From: Puccinia triticina
Taxonomy: Eukaryota > Basidiomycota > Pucciniomycetes > Pucciniales > Pucciniaceae
DNA: 64,000 nucleotides
NCBI RefSeq assembly: GCF_026914185.1
Contig: NC_070570.1
Location: 2,790,001-2,854,000, forward strand
Direction of reading: 5' to 3'
The notes beneath the pieces are model-generated. The model made no database searches and was not told where the DNA came from. It saw nothing but the letters and a program-made list of their open reading frames with translations. How positions within the stretch are numbered: position 1 is the stretch's first letter; the number at the start of each line of letters is the position of its first letter. Of the stretch, positions 1-10,685 are shown in pieces. Position numbers and translations under genes: made by a program.

Positions 1-337
1 CCCCTAAACCCCACAAGACCCTGCACCTCCTCCATAAGGGACGTGGCTTACAAGGCCACATTTTTACAGTGAAGAACCCGAGACCAATAGCCACGCATCC
101 AAATAGCCGCTTCCACCCAATGATGCCCCATCTTCCCTTTCACACGCCCAAACCAACTCACCTGATCGCCGCTCACACCCCCACCCAATTCCCCATCCTA
201 TATTCATTTGAAGAATACCCAACAGTTTCCCGATTCTCCACTAACCTTCAAACTCACAGGAAGTATCACAAGAGATATCACAAGCCACCATCAAGCGCTG
301 TACTTAGTCCTGCCAGTCCCGCCTCTCCTAGCTTGGC

Positions 338-462
338 AGGGAAGTACTGAGACTTCCCCCGAGCTAGGTGAGCATTTTCCCTTCCCCTCTTTCTCCTTCT
401 CCCCTCTCCTTTCTCTCATTAGTTGTATGTAGAGGGAAGTACTGAGACTTCCCCCGAGCTAG
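338..462 (+). repeat. Hairpin direct repeats flanking an intron-like spacer (copy 1)
   Basis: A 30-nt sequence (338-367) is repeated exactly at 433-462. Each copy can fold on itself (GGGAAGT pairing with ACTTCCC). The 65-nt spacer at 368-432 starts GTGAGC, is pyrimidine-rich and ends TGTAG, so it has intron ends. A diverged relative with the same layout lies at 14063-14210, and the sequence downstream (TGCAATACA, then a TTCTAGAAC-like stretch) is shared. It is probably the 5' part of a degraded retroelement. No gene is visible in bases 1-640, and 508-560 is a CTCGCC-type hexamer run. Confidence 0.55.
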
Positions 463-647
463 TTCCCTTGCCCCCATCTGCAATACAAACTGAGGTTCTA
501 GAACTGCTTGTGCCCTCGCCCTTGTCCTCGCCCCTTGCCCCTCGCCCTCGCCCTCGTCCTAGTGGAGCTCTCCGCTTTGAGAGCTTACACAAGTCCAAGG
601 CATTTATGTTTGGGGAATTTAAATTAATTTTCTTGCGGTATTAAGCG

Positions 648-679
648 TAAATAGAGGCCAAGGCGGCTTCACCGCTGCA
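648..679 (+). repeat. Lone TIR end of the GCGGC-hairpin MITE family
   Basis: This stretch matches the right terminal inverted repeat of the MITE at 30948-31177 (AGAGGCCAAGGCGGCTTC core) with a few changes. No inverted partner is visible nearby, so it is a decayed or truncated copy. Bases 683-1390 downstream show no gene. Confidence 0.5.
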
Positions 680-1390
680 GGGCCCAAAGCCACTCAACCT
701 CTGCTAGCTCACAATTGGAACAAATTCTTTGCAAGCCCCACCAAACCACCTCAGAACCCTCAATGCTTGCCATGCCAACAACACAAAGCCTTGGCTGGCA
801 GTTTTTCCATTGCTCTCTGTTTCTTGCTGGGGGAGGAATGACCTATAGCCACAAGGGACTCTGTGAAGTTTGCTTGCCATTGAAGCTGCTCTTTGTCTCC
901 ACATTTACAAAATCCCCCTTTTTCTCTCTCTTTCTCTCACTCTTGTCTTTGTTACATAAGATTATTATTAATGATACACTTGCACTTACAGACCAATGAC
1001 ATGTTATCTTCTTGAATGCAAGAAAAAAGAGATCTATCTAATTTTCTTCTCTTGTGGATTATGGTTGAGCATGGTTCCCTAAGGATAAAAATACAAAATC
1101 ACAAAGGGGAAAAGAGGTAAGCAAATGAGGGGCAACATAAGCAAGAAGGTAATGTGGTTGGAGATTAGACATAAGCAGGGTCCCTGGTAGACTGAACAGG
1201 GAATATTGTTGTGGTTTGGAATGATGATTGTATCCAGCATTACAAACTCCCACCTCAGAGCTACATGCTTTAGGGTCTAGTGAGTGGAAGCGTAACCCAG
1301 TAGCTGGGTTACAACAAATATACCTCCGACTCCGTTCAGCTTTCCGCTCAACCAATTGTGTTCTGAGTCGGTGTGTTTGACAAGTAGGAT

Positions 1391-2700
1391 GTGGTCGCCG
1401 GCGGCAAAGCTGGGGTCGCTGTCGGTCTGGGCAGCGAGGTCCTAGAGTGTGGTGATGTAGGGAGGTTGCGAGGCGGGGGGGGCAGCGGCGGTTTGATTTT
1501 TGGCTTGAGCGGGGGAGAGGGGGGTTTGCGGACTCTGAGACGTTTTGGACATGAATGGGCGGCGGCAGCGGCCACGGAACCAAGACGCGCAGGCCAAGAA
1601 GTCTTCCTGGGCATGCAGGGCGGAGGGGCTGCGACTATGGGCGCGGGCTTGCTTGAAAACAATGAGTTTGCCAGACACGGCTTCGGTGTGATGCTCGATG
1701 TTCCAAGCGTGTTGGGCTTTGGCGGGAGGCCCAAGCCGGGTGCCTTCACCGTCGCCAACGCGAGCCCAAGAATGCTTATTGATGTCCAAGTTGATAAAGA
1801 TGCCAGAGGCCGCGGTGGCGGCGGATTACTCTAACTTAACTAAGTCCCTCTCTATGTGGAGGGGGGACGCTGTCCCGCAGGGACCCTCCAAAGGAGGGAC
1901 TTATGCGCTAAGTCACTTGGCTTGCATATGAGGATTAGGAAAAAGTGGCTTTTTTTTTGAAGCTCTCTACAGCTACCCTCACGCCCTCGGCAGTTACCAA
2001 GTTGCCCACCAAAAGAAGCGGCTTATCTGGGAGAATCAAGCCGTGCGCTTCATGATGTTGGAAATGCTCAGCAGGTTCTCCCAGCTGACTATTTTTGATT
2101 GCAAGCAAAATTTGGCTTTTTCATGTTCAGTCTGTATCATCCACCACATCTGACACTCGACATCAACTGCATAGAATAGAATACAGCTGGTGAAATCAGA
2201 AGCTTGCACCATAAGAACAGACCCGAACACCATGGTATGTGTGTATTGTTCGATGCAGTGCCGATGCATGGAAGACGCTGGACTACAGGCAGATGCCATA
2301 ACACATATTCCAGATGCGCACAAAACTTCATGGCAGCGTTGTGACCCAACCTTGAGAGCTGAAGGGAAGCGGTCAAAGTGAGCAGATGCGCACAAGTGAG
2401 GCCATCATTTAAATCAAAACAAGGAAGCAAAATGTTCAGAAAAGCATGAGTAGGTTGAGTTTTAAAATTTTCCCCAGCCATTTGCTTAATCCTCACAGGC
2501 CGCAGGGGCAACATAGCCCGTAAGTCCCTCCTTTGGAGGTCGCTTCGCTCCCCCAAGGAGGAGGGACTTAGCTAAGTTAGCGGATTACTCTGCGTCAAAA
2601 ACGAGCAAAATGAGACCAATTTTCCCAGCTGCCTCCTCCGCTCGCCCAGTCAACATGTCCTGGAGGGCAGAGACAGTTAATGAAGCGGCGATTTGGTGTA
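1391..2700 (-). pseudogene. Broken gene fragment split by a MITE
   Basis: On the minus strand, two coding-like stretches (about 2700-2590 and 1830-1442) join in one frame across the MITE at 1831-2580. The downstream part reads as a basic/hydrophobic protein segment (GIFINLDINKHSWARVG, later DFLACASWFRGRCRRPF). A TAA sits in frame at the junction. I do not recognise the family. The regular composition and the continuity across the insertion suggest a once-coding, possibly multicopy fungal gene. The 3' end is unclear because reading degrades below about 1440. Confidence 0.35.
1831..2580. mobile_element. Mutator-like MITE with 9-bp TSD
   Basis: The termini are inverted: the left begins CTAACTTAACTAAGTCCCTC and the right ends GACTTAGCTAAGTTAG, with about 80 bp of imperfect pairing each side. 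A perfect 9-bp target duplication CGGATTACT flanks it (1822-1830 and 2581-2589). A 9-bp duplication with long TIRs is typical of Mutator-like elements. It has no transposase and is non-autonomous. Relatives lie at 30114-30697 and 38821-38884, with an end fragment near 42044-42101. Confidence 0.85.
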
Positions 2701-3940
2701 ACAAGTAGTTGGAACCAATGGCAGCAAGTCTTGGATCAACTGGCACATGTGTCCTGAGTTGATTTGATGCTGAAGGGAGCCGGTTTAACTGCTCCTCTTC
2801 TACCTATTGTAAATCAGGCAACATAGGTTGTTGCACCTGCTACTTCACACCATCACTCACAAGCCATCCCTGAGCTATGTGGATGAGCAGGCATCAGTAC
2901 ACAGCAGGGGTACTTCCTGCCACGCCCGTCCGTGGAACCAACCACAGGAGAGTAACCCGTGGAACTGACAAGGATTGGCTCGGTAACCCCTTGGTAAGCT
3001 TGTCCGTTCCACAAAACGGTTTTTTTCCATGTGGAACCGATGGGCTTCACACTTTTCCCCGTCAGTTCCACAATGTGCCTTCCTGGAACACGTGGAGAGG
3101 AACTTAGTCAGTCCTTCCTTCTGAGTTGGCAGGCTGGCGCCCCTCGTGCGAAGCGCGAGCCTCCAAATGAGGGACTTGGGAGCAAGCCAGGAAATTTGGC
3201 GTGAGCGCTGAGGACCGCCTCCACCCATTTGGCTGGTGTCAAACTTCAACACCACACCACCATAGCATCCTGTGAGCCAAATGGGACGCCCAGGTGCCAA
3301 ATTGAAGCCCTGCATCTGGCCTTCAAACCTACACAGGCCACATATTTTTATCTTGAAAGGTCTTGAAGTTAAAAAGCTTTTAAAATCATGCTTCCAAGAT
3401 TCTGGCAATGATTGTACACTTCTGCATCTTTAGTAAGTTCATGGAAGCAGTATTTTCTGCTTGTGATTAAATGAAAATGCATATTTTTGAACAAGTTCAA
3501 TTCTCAATTAATGATCAATGCATAATATTTATATTGGTATGCTTGATGTACAGAAGTTGGAAAATAACCTTGATTTGTTCGAGCAAGCTCAGCAGTGATT
3601 TTGCAAGGATGTCCAGCGGCCAGCTGGGGGGATAAAAATATTATTAGTGGATGGCTGCCTGCGCAAGAAGCTAGCCTACAAGGCCATACCACTCATGTCC
3701 CTATTGGGCAAAAAAGGAATGTTTGATTGTGGATCAAAAGAAAAATGGGGGTTGGTTGGGCCCCAGGCTTGTCAGCTGTCACACCAAGATTGGTGGCTTC
3801 GGGGCAAGCCTCTCTGTGAGACAGAGACCCTGCAGGGATCTCCTCCAGAGAGGCTTGGTTAAGCTCGGCGTGGAGACCACATCAGTGTGGCACCCTCACT
3901 TGAAATGTGCCCAGCAGGGCTTTGTGCCAAACCCCGCCCA
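2590..3940. other. Gene-free stretch with a GTGGAAC motif cluster
   Basis: No convincing coding sequence. Between about 2926 and 3100 the heptamer GTGGAAC or its complement GTTCCAC recurs about five times in both orientations, giving several possible stem-loops. A degenerate Mutator-like MITE end (GGGACTTGGG) lies near 3170. The longest minus-strand frame (2875-3408) overlaps this repeat and looks accidental. Confidence 0.4.
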
Positions 3941-3941
3941 C

Positions 3942-4207
3942 CGGCCGGTCATCGAGGTTTATGCCTTGATGACCGGTTGGCTCTACCTCAATGACCAGCC
4001 AGCTGGCCGGTCATCAAGGTTCATGTATACCTCAATGACCGTTCAGATGGTCATTGAGGTATCTTTATACAACCTCAATGACCATTCAGCTGGTCTGTCA
4101 TTGTGATGTATGCCTAGATGACCGGTTGGCTCCGGTCATCAAGGCACCTGTAAACCTCAATGACCGGCCGGCTCCGGTCATCAAGGTGTATGCCTTGATG
4201 AACGGTC
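3942..4207. repeat. Palindromic satellite, TGATGACCGG type
   Basis: About six units alternate TGATGACCGG and CCGGTCATCA, so each unit is itself a hairpin. Diverged copies of the same design occur at 46134-46643 and 53497-53915. The Copia element inserted into this array at position 4207, using CGGTC as its target. Confidence 0.8.
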
Positions 4208-4437
4208 TGAAGAGCAAAGATATCAGGATATGGCAAGATGAGATGGAAAAACTCCCCCAAGGGAAGAATAAGATTGCACCACAAATAGAGTATATATACA
4301 AGGTTGATTATGTAATTGGGTTGATGAGAAGAAACGTCTAAAACCATGATGAAACTATGTAGTAAAGTATGTGATGATGTAATAAAAATATGTAAAACTG
4401 TGATAATAATATGATACCTAAAGTGACATGTCATAAC

Positions 4438-5489
4438 CACCAGGAAAATAAAATAGTCAGTTGATGGCAAGTGACATCACACCAGCTCCAGCCAGCTACC
4501 CACCATCTATCCAATATCTATCCACTATCTACCCCAATCTCCCAACCATCTCCTCAACTTCCAAAATTTACCAAGAAGGTCCTGTTCAGTTTTTGATGAG
4601 CCCAAATGATCCTCAGTTTTGTTCAGCTGATACTCAGCTTTGGTACCCAACTAATACTCAGCTTTTTCACGCAACTCACTCTCAGAATTGGAATAAAGCC
4701 TTTTGACCAGTCATTTCCCAGGTGATGCTCAGCTTTGTACTAGTCCTGGTACAGCTGATGCTCAGCTTTGTACCAGTCTTTGCTCAGCCTTTTCCTAGTC
4801 CTGTCCCAGCTGACGCTCAGCTTTGACCCAGTCCTGGGCCAGCTGGCCAGCTGATTCTCAGCTTGCTGAGTATCAGCTGAGCCAGGCTAGGGAAAAATAT
4901 GGGAATCAGCTTGGACAGGATCAGAGCTGAAAATCAGCTAGGCTAGGGCCAAAGATGAGCATCAGCTGAGCCACGGCCAAGGCTGAGCATCAGCTGAGCC
5001 ACGGCCAAGGCTGAGCATCAGCTGTGCCAGGGCCAAAGATGATCATCAGGTGGCCGGTTCCAAAGCTGAGCATCAGCTGGGCCAGGGGAAAAACTGAGCA
5101 TCAGATGGGCCAGGGCCAAAGCTGAGCATCATCTGGTTTTTTCACATTGAGTGCTTTGATCCTGACACCTATCATGTGAGCCCTAGATGTGCTGGTGGAG
5201 AGGAGCAGCATTGGAGCAGTTAGGGTGTTCAAAGTTGACTTGCATAAAATCATAACACCATAAAATCATAAAATTCTAAGCTGAAAAAAATATGTTGCAC
5301 CCAAGCACTCAAATTAGAGCAACATTTCTAGAATGGTACATATGAAATCATCACTTGAAAGTTTTATAATTTTATGATTTTATGCATTGGAAATTTTATG
5401 ATTTCAACTTTGAACACCCTTAGTGTTGGAGCTGAAAACAAAGCTATGTCATGTCACTTGCCATCAAGTGACTACTTTTTTTCCTGGTG
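4438..5489. mobile_element. CACCAGG-family TIR element, copy 1
   Basis: The ends are CACCAGGAAAA... and ...TTTTTTTCCTGGTG, with about 40 bp of inverted repeat containing AGTGACATG. The target duplication is AAC (3 bp). Inside are many copies of a CAGCTGATGCTCAGCTTTGG-type unit of about 30 bp, in one orientation to about 4860 and inverted from about 4900. No ORF is present. CAC termini and a 3-bp duplication recall CACTA/EnSpm elements, but the superfamily assignment is inference. Confidence 0.85.
5223..5419. mobile_element. PIF/Harbinger-like MITE, copy 1
   Basis: The TIR starts GGGTGTTCAAAGTTGACTTG and is mirrored at the right end, flanked by TTA on both sides (5220-5222, 5420-5422). The interior is AT-rich (ATAAAATCATAA repeats). 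It is nested inside CACCAGG element 1. Two other copies lie at 20407-20580 and 29584-29779. Confidence 0.8.
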
Positions 5490-5493
5490 AACA

Positions 5494-5508
5494 CTCCCCC
5501 CCTTAACA
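5494..5508 (-). other. Copia polypurine tract
   Basis: Read on the minus strand, a G-run tract (TTAAGGGGGGGAG) lies directly before the 3' LTR. This is the expected position of the plus-strand primer of an LTR retrotransposon. The stretch 5509-5840 is 3' untranslated internal sequence. Confidence 0.7.
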
Positions 5509-5844
5509 ACCCCAAAGATCAGAGAACAAGGAAAACAAAAGAAAAGAAAACAAAACAATAAGAAACAAAACATAAGATCTTGAGAAAAAATAGGCAATGT
5601 TGACAGAGAGAACAATAGAAAAGAAGATAAAAGGAGAAATTGAAATGTGAACCAGGAATGGGAAAGGTGAGCCGAAGAATCCATGAAACGGAACCAGGAA
5701 GAAGAGAAATCAACAACCAGAAAGGACCCATGAGAGCGCTGGAAAGAAAGGAATAAAACATTGTTGGTTAAACTCCGTTGAACCAATCACCGCAAGAGTC
5801 CTGAGGGCCTGGAGAGAGATGGACAGATGCGGGGGGTGCATGTT

Positions 5845-8800
5845 ACTCGCAGCTAGCGCATGCTGTCACCCCTGTAATTGCCATAGTTTGATACGGGCAT
5901 TGCAGGCCCGTCTGAGTGGCAAACTCAATAACCTTCTTCCAACTCAAGGCATTGGTGAAGATATTGGCAAGTTGGTTGTTGGTTGAAATCCAGTCAATTC
6001 AAACTTTTTTCTGACAGAGTAGCTTGTTGATGGTATGAAATTCTCAATCAATGTGTCGATGTTCCTTACAAGTCCCACAGTCCTTGGAGATGTAAACTGC
6101 GGCTTTGTTGTCGGAAAGAATGAGCGGAGGAGCAATTGGAAAGAATTTGGAAATGAGGGAGAAGACATAGCAGGCTTCCTTGGACGTGAAGGACAAGGCC
6201 ATGTATTTGGCCTGACAAGTCAAGCGTGCGCAAAAAGTCTGCCGTTTAGAATTCCAGGAAACTGGTGCGCCCCAGACTGTAGAGATAAGACTGTGAACCA
6301 AACAAGATCCCTTGCCTCCCCAATTAGCGTCAACAAAAGTCTTGACGGCATCAGATTCATTGCCTCCCGCGATGATGGGAAGAGACGCCGCCGCCGTGAA
6401 ACAAATATACCCGACCAGATGATCCAGAGCAGACCAGTGAGAACCGTCAGGCGCCATTGAAAACCGAGCCAAAAAATTGATGGCAAAGGTAATTTCCTGC
6501 CTCAATCCCTGAGACAAGTAGAGAAGGCAACCAGTGACACAAAGATATTGTTTGTTCATTTCTTTGGACGGGTTAGAAAGTAAATCGGAAGAAAGAATTG
6601 GGGTTTGGGTCTTGATATTTGATGGAATCAAATTGACGATTTTGTTGAACAAAAGAGGTTGATCAATGCGGAAACCACCCGGGACTTCGCGCACTCGGAG
6701 ACCAACAATGCTTGACAACTGAGAATCCCATTTCAGATCAAGGACTGAGTCCAGTTTGGACTTGAGACGCTCTAGAAGAGACTTAGAGCTGGCAGTAAAG
6801 ATACCATTGTCCACATGTACCCAGAGAAAAGCCATATTTGAGCCATCTCGATAAGAGTAAGTTGATTGATCCTTGAGATTAGGAAAGAAAACGATTGAGG
6901 AAAGCTGGGTCTTCAGGTGTAACCACCAGCAACGGCTTGCTTGGCAAGTTCCATACAGAGCCTTGCAAAGTTTAAGGACACACCCGGGAGAGACCCTTAC
7001 TCCAGTTGGCGGACAAATATAGACATCATGATTGATGCCGCTGTGGAGAAATGCCAATTTGACATCAAAAGATGCAACCGGCCAAGAGAAGCGAGATGCA
7101 ATTGCCAGTAAGACCCATAGCAACGTGAAGGTTGCAGTGGGCGCAAATGTTTCTCCCACGTTGACTCCATGTATTTGACAGAACCCCTGAGCAACAATTC
7201 GCGCCTTGAAACGAGTTATTTTGCCTTCTTGACTCTGCTTTAGCGCAATAACCCACCGGCAATTGATGACGTCAAAGTGAGTCGAAATTGGGACCTCATC
7301 CCACACATGGAGTGAGATCATCATGCCAACTTCATTGTTGCACGCGCGCATCCAATGAGTGCTGGATTCAGACTTGATTGCTTGACGATACGTGTCTGGC
7401 GCGTCAGAGAGGAAAGGCACCCCAGAAACTGCAGAATCCAGGCATGCATCTTGGATATCAAACTCCCTCATCAATGAAAAATCACAAAGGCGTTGCACAG
7501 TGATGGAGTATAATACAGAAGTTAATTCGCCGGGGTTACTTAACGTATAAGGCAAATCATTTTCATGAAAGGCAACGGACGCTCCATGCTCCAGCTTGTT
7601 AGCAACTGGATCCCAAAGAATCCAACGGTGCGCAACATTGGAAATCCCAACATGAATGAGCTCCTTCGCATGGGGGACAAACTGTTTTGGATAGTTGAGA
7701 TCATGCAAGTAAGCTCGGCATCCAAAAACACGCAGCATGTTGAGGGAAGGTTTAGCATTGATACAGAGTTCATATGGATTCTTGATTGCACCGTTGTGTA
7801 CAACACAATTGAAAACAAAGGTTGCTTGCTTCAGGGCCTGAAACCAAAGGTGAGCCAGAAGCCGTGAGTGGACAAGAAATGTTTGCACCATGTCCAATAA
7901 GGTTTGATTGGTGCGCTCCACATTCCCGTTCTGATGATGTTTGTAGGGAATTGACATCTCATGGCGGATTTGATTGTCTTTCAAGCAGTTGTTGAACTTG
8001 TTGGATATGAATTCTCCGCCATTATCAGATCAAATGCAAAGAAGTATATGGCCTGTGTGCTTGGCAAAATTCAGAGCCCAGTCAATGACGGAGTTACAAG
8101 CGTCAGCCTTTTGCTTCAGTCCAAAGGTAGACGTCATCCAAGAAAAAAGATTGTGGATAACAAGACCATAAAAACTACCGTCAACTGCTTCAGGAAAGGG
8201 GCCGACCAAGTCTACCGAGACAACGGCTCCTGGCTTGGTGACTATGTCACAAGAGGGGGACGACACGGGAATATGCCTGCTTTTTGCCAGGGAACATGAG
8301 TTGCATTTCTTCACAGCAGAATTGAAGCGGCGCACCGGAAGAACATAGACGGAATCATGTAATATTGCACAATTGAGCATACGGACTGCCAAATGACCCA
8401 GCCGAAGATGCCAGACACAAGAGGAAACACTGAATAGCAAGGGAACAGTGGATGGAGACAAGAGGGAAGAGGAAACAGATTCTGAAGTTGAAATAAACCA
8501 TCAATAGTTATAGGAGTACAAATGAAATGTGGAACCATGTTGATGGAAGAAAAATTGGCCATTGCTGAATGAAACTGAACCATCCCAGCAATCAAAGAAA
8601 CCAACTGACAGGACCGTACCACAGACCCGAGAGCAAAGAAGGACATTGCAGAGTCAAAGCTTTGGGACCGTTGATGACAACATCGCCAACACCTTCTACA
8701 GGAAGGCATTCTTCCAACGCCACACGAAGCCAAATATTAGTTGGTTTTAGAGAGACAAAGATATCACGTCGCGACGTTACATGATTTGTGGCGCCTGTCA

Positions 8801-8948
8801 ACCAAAATGTCTTCAGATTTTTCTGGAGCCGCCAAGATTGATGCCAAGGAGTTGTCAAGAATTTGCAGCCTGTTGGACAAGACAGAAGATTTCTTAGGCC
8901 TCCAGGCGGGATTGGTTTGTCAAGGGTTGTCCAGTGGCGGAAGACCAT
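5845..8948 (-). pseudogene. Copia pol polyprotein (protease-integrase-RT-RNase H), inactive
   Basis: In order on the minus strand: a protease-like motif reading WLTGATNH, where the catalytic Asp of the usual D-T/S-G-A is missing; a GAG-pre-integrase HLRLGH and CNSC pair; an integrase core with VDLVGPF, SDNGGEF and NVERTNQ giving D, D, E; an RT with VASFDVKLAFLHSGI and HVDNG, where the family has V-D-D; an RNase H with VDANWGG, AKYMAL and SDNKAA. Stops interrupt it at 8040-8042 (just before SDNGGEF), 6044-6046 and 5999-6001, all TGA. The longest intact stretch is 6044-7984. It cannot encode an active polymerase. Confidence 0.9.
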
Positions 8949-10192
8949 TTTTTGCGCAAGGACAGTCCCGAGCCCAGTGTCCCCAGTCCCAACAGGAACT
9001 ACACAGAGACTCAGGAGTCATGTGAGATTGACCCCAGGAGTCAGCAGCAAGATGTCCGGAATTCAAAGCACCAGGTTGACCGGAGCGACCTGTTTGTCCA
9101 TGTCCAGAGCAACGGCCCCAGAAATGAGAACCACAGCCTTGCTGAGTCGACATCGCCATGACTGTTGGTCGAGAACTTGAAGAAGATGAACTTGCATTCA
9201 CGCGGGTTGCCACATTGAGGATGTCAGTGGCGGTGAAGGAAAGGCTTGGCGAAATATACAGGCGAGCATCCATAGCGTTGGCAACGTCTGAACCATGACG
9301 TCGAAGAGCATAATGAAAAGTCAACACCAACAAGTTGTCAGTTGTCCAGCCACCCAAACGAGTTTCCAGATCAATTAAACCACGCTTGAACGTCTTGAAA
9401 GTTGCAGCAACCAAATCAGACGCATCATCCGCCGACTTTGCAATATTGGACCACCAAGTCGCCAGAACCAACCATGAAGCCCCAGCAAAACGAGCAACAA
9501 GAGAAGTCCACGCTCCATGGGCCGTCATGCCGTTGAGCGATGGTCAAAGAGCCGGATTGATGGAGTGCTTGATGATTGTCAGAACGCCAAGCGCAGTATC
9601 TGGATCATCCTTGAACATGTCCCGATCAAAGTAATCCTTCATGCGGGTGACGGTTGCAACAAGCTCCTTCAAAGACGCCGACCAGAGAGGAAAATTAGAA
9701 CCATTGAGTTGAAGGGATGGTTGCATTTTTTCACCAGCTTTTTTGCCAGTGGAGGTGGCTTGAAACCAAGGAAGAAGACACGTTGTTAGTCTTGGGAGTG
9801 TCGCTGAGGGCCTTCACAAGCAAAACCTTCAAAACTTCCTTGTTGAGGCCATCAAAACCATTCGGACCCATGACTCAACAGAGGAGTCCTTCGCCGGAAA
9901 GCTGAGTCAAATCAGCTTTGTTTGGAGAGGGTGGAGCCGGCGGTGGAGAAACCTTGGGAACATCATGAGTTTTGCCTTTGTTTGACGGCCCGGGATTTGC
10001 CTCCGACTTGGTTGAAAAGGTTTCATTTGGTGGAGGGGGATTGAGAGTTTGAGGGGTGGAAGGGCGAACAGACGGACGAAAGCTTAACTGCATGTTCAAA
10101 TTGACCGGAGCAGAGGGGATAGGGCGGGGAGTGAGTGTTGACGGAAAAGAACCAGGAACAAAAGAGGCAGAACTCTCTTCGTCTTTGGACAT
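8920..10192 (-). pseudogene. Copia gag with zinc knuckle, interrupted
   Basis: The frame opens with ATG at 10192 and a Ser/Pro-rich N-terminus, is stopped by TGA at 9875-9877, and resumes as a typical Copia gag (LNGSNFPLWSASLKELV) and a helical domain. A CX2CX4HX4C zinc knuckle (CSSCWDWGHWARDC) follows near 8970. Frame changes lie near 9720 and 9540. The neighbouring frame then leads into pol. Confidence 0.85.
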
Positions 10193-10429
10193 AGACTATT
10201 GTTCATCAACTGAGTGAAATGATGAAATTGATGACGCAGGCAAATGAGCTGCAGACACTGGAGGCGTGACTCAAGCGGAGAAGTCGGGGATGATAACTTC
10301 AGGATTCCGCAAGCGCGTCTGAACCATAACAGATAATGTGAGGAGTAGCTATGCCGTGTGGTGATACAAAGCTAATTCAGACGTAGACAAAAAAAAATGT
10401 GGGGTAGAGTATATAATGATCCCAATGGT

Positions 10430-10449
10430 GACAGCGCGGGCTCATAACC
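10430..10449 (-). promoter_or_regulatory. Copia primer-binding site, half-tRNA type
   Basis: Directly inside the 5' LTR the plus strand reads GCGCGGGCTCATAACC, which resembles the anticodon stem-loop of initiator tRNA-Met (CAU anticodon). The minus strand is therefore complementary to the tRNA 5' half, as in Drosophila copia and yeast Ty5, which prime from a cleaved initiator tRNA. The same sequence is used by the TRIM at 31718-33705. Confidence 0.75.
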
Positions 10450-10680
10450 TGAAGAGCAAAGATATCAGGATACGGCGAGATGAGATGGAAAAACTCCTCC
10501 AAGGGAAGAATAAGATTGCACCACAAATAGAGTATATATACAAGGTTGATTGTGTAATTGGGTTGATGAGAAGAAACGTCTAAAACCATGATGAAACTAT
10601 GTAGTAAAGTATGTGATGATGTAATAAAAATATGTAAAACTGTGATAATAATATGATACCTAAAGTGACATGTCATAACA
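10450..10680 (-). repeat. Copia 5' LTR
   Basis: A 231-bp LTR, TGAAGAGC...TCATAACA on the plus strand. It is nearly identical to 4208-4437, with a handful of differences. Confidence 0.93.
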
Positions 10681-10685
10681 CGGTC

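Larger units (their letters stand above)
4208..5493 (-). repeat. Copia 3' LTR, split by CACCAGG element 1
   Basis: Bases 4208-4437 match the right LTR almost base for base. The last LTR base is at 5493, after the inserted element and its AAC duplication (4435-4437 and 5490-5492). This order proves the TIR element arrived after the retrotransposon. Confidence 0.92.
4208..10680 (-). mobile_element. Ty1/Copia LTR retrotransposon with nested insertion
   Basis: The element lies on the minus strand with 231-bp LTRs at 10450-10680 (5') and 4208-4437 plus 5493 (3', split by insertion). The LTRs end TG...CA and a perfect 5-bp duplication CGGTC flanks the whole (4203-4207, 10681-10685). Domain order on the minus strand is gag with zinc knuckle, protease, integrase, reverse transcriptase, RNase H, which is the Copia order. 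It is inactive: several in-frame stops, a damaged protease motif and a changed RT active site. The nearly identical LTRs suggest fairly recent insertion. Confidence 0.95.

Noticed and set aside
10007..10192. Independent host gene from the Ser/Pro-rich ORF at 10192
   Set aside because: It is the N-terminus of Copia gag, in position and orientation within the LTR-bounded element.
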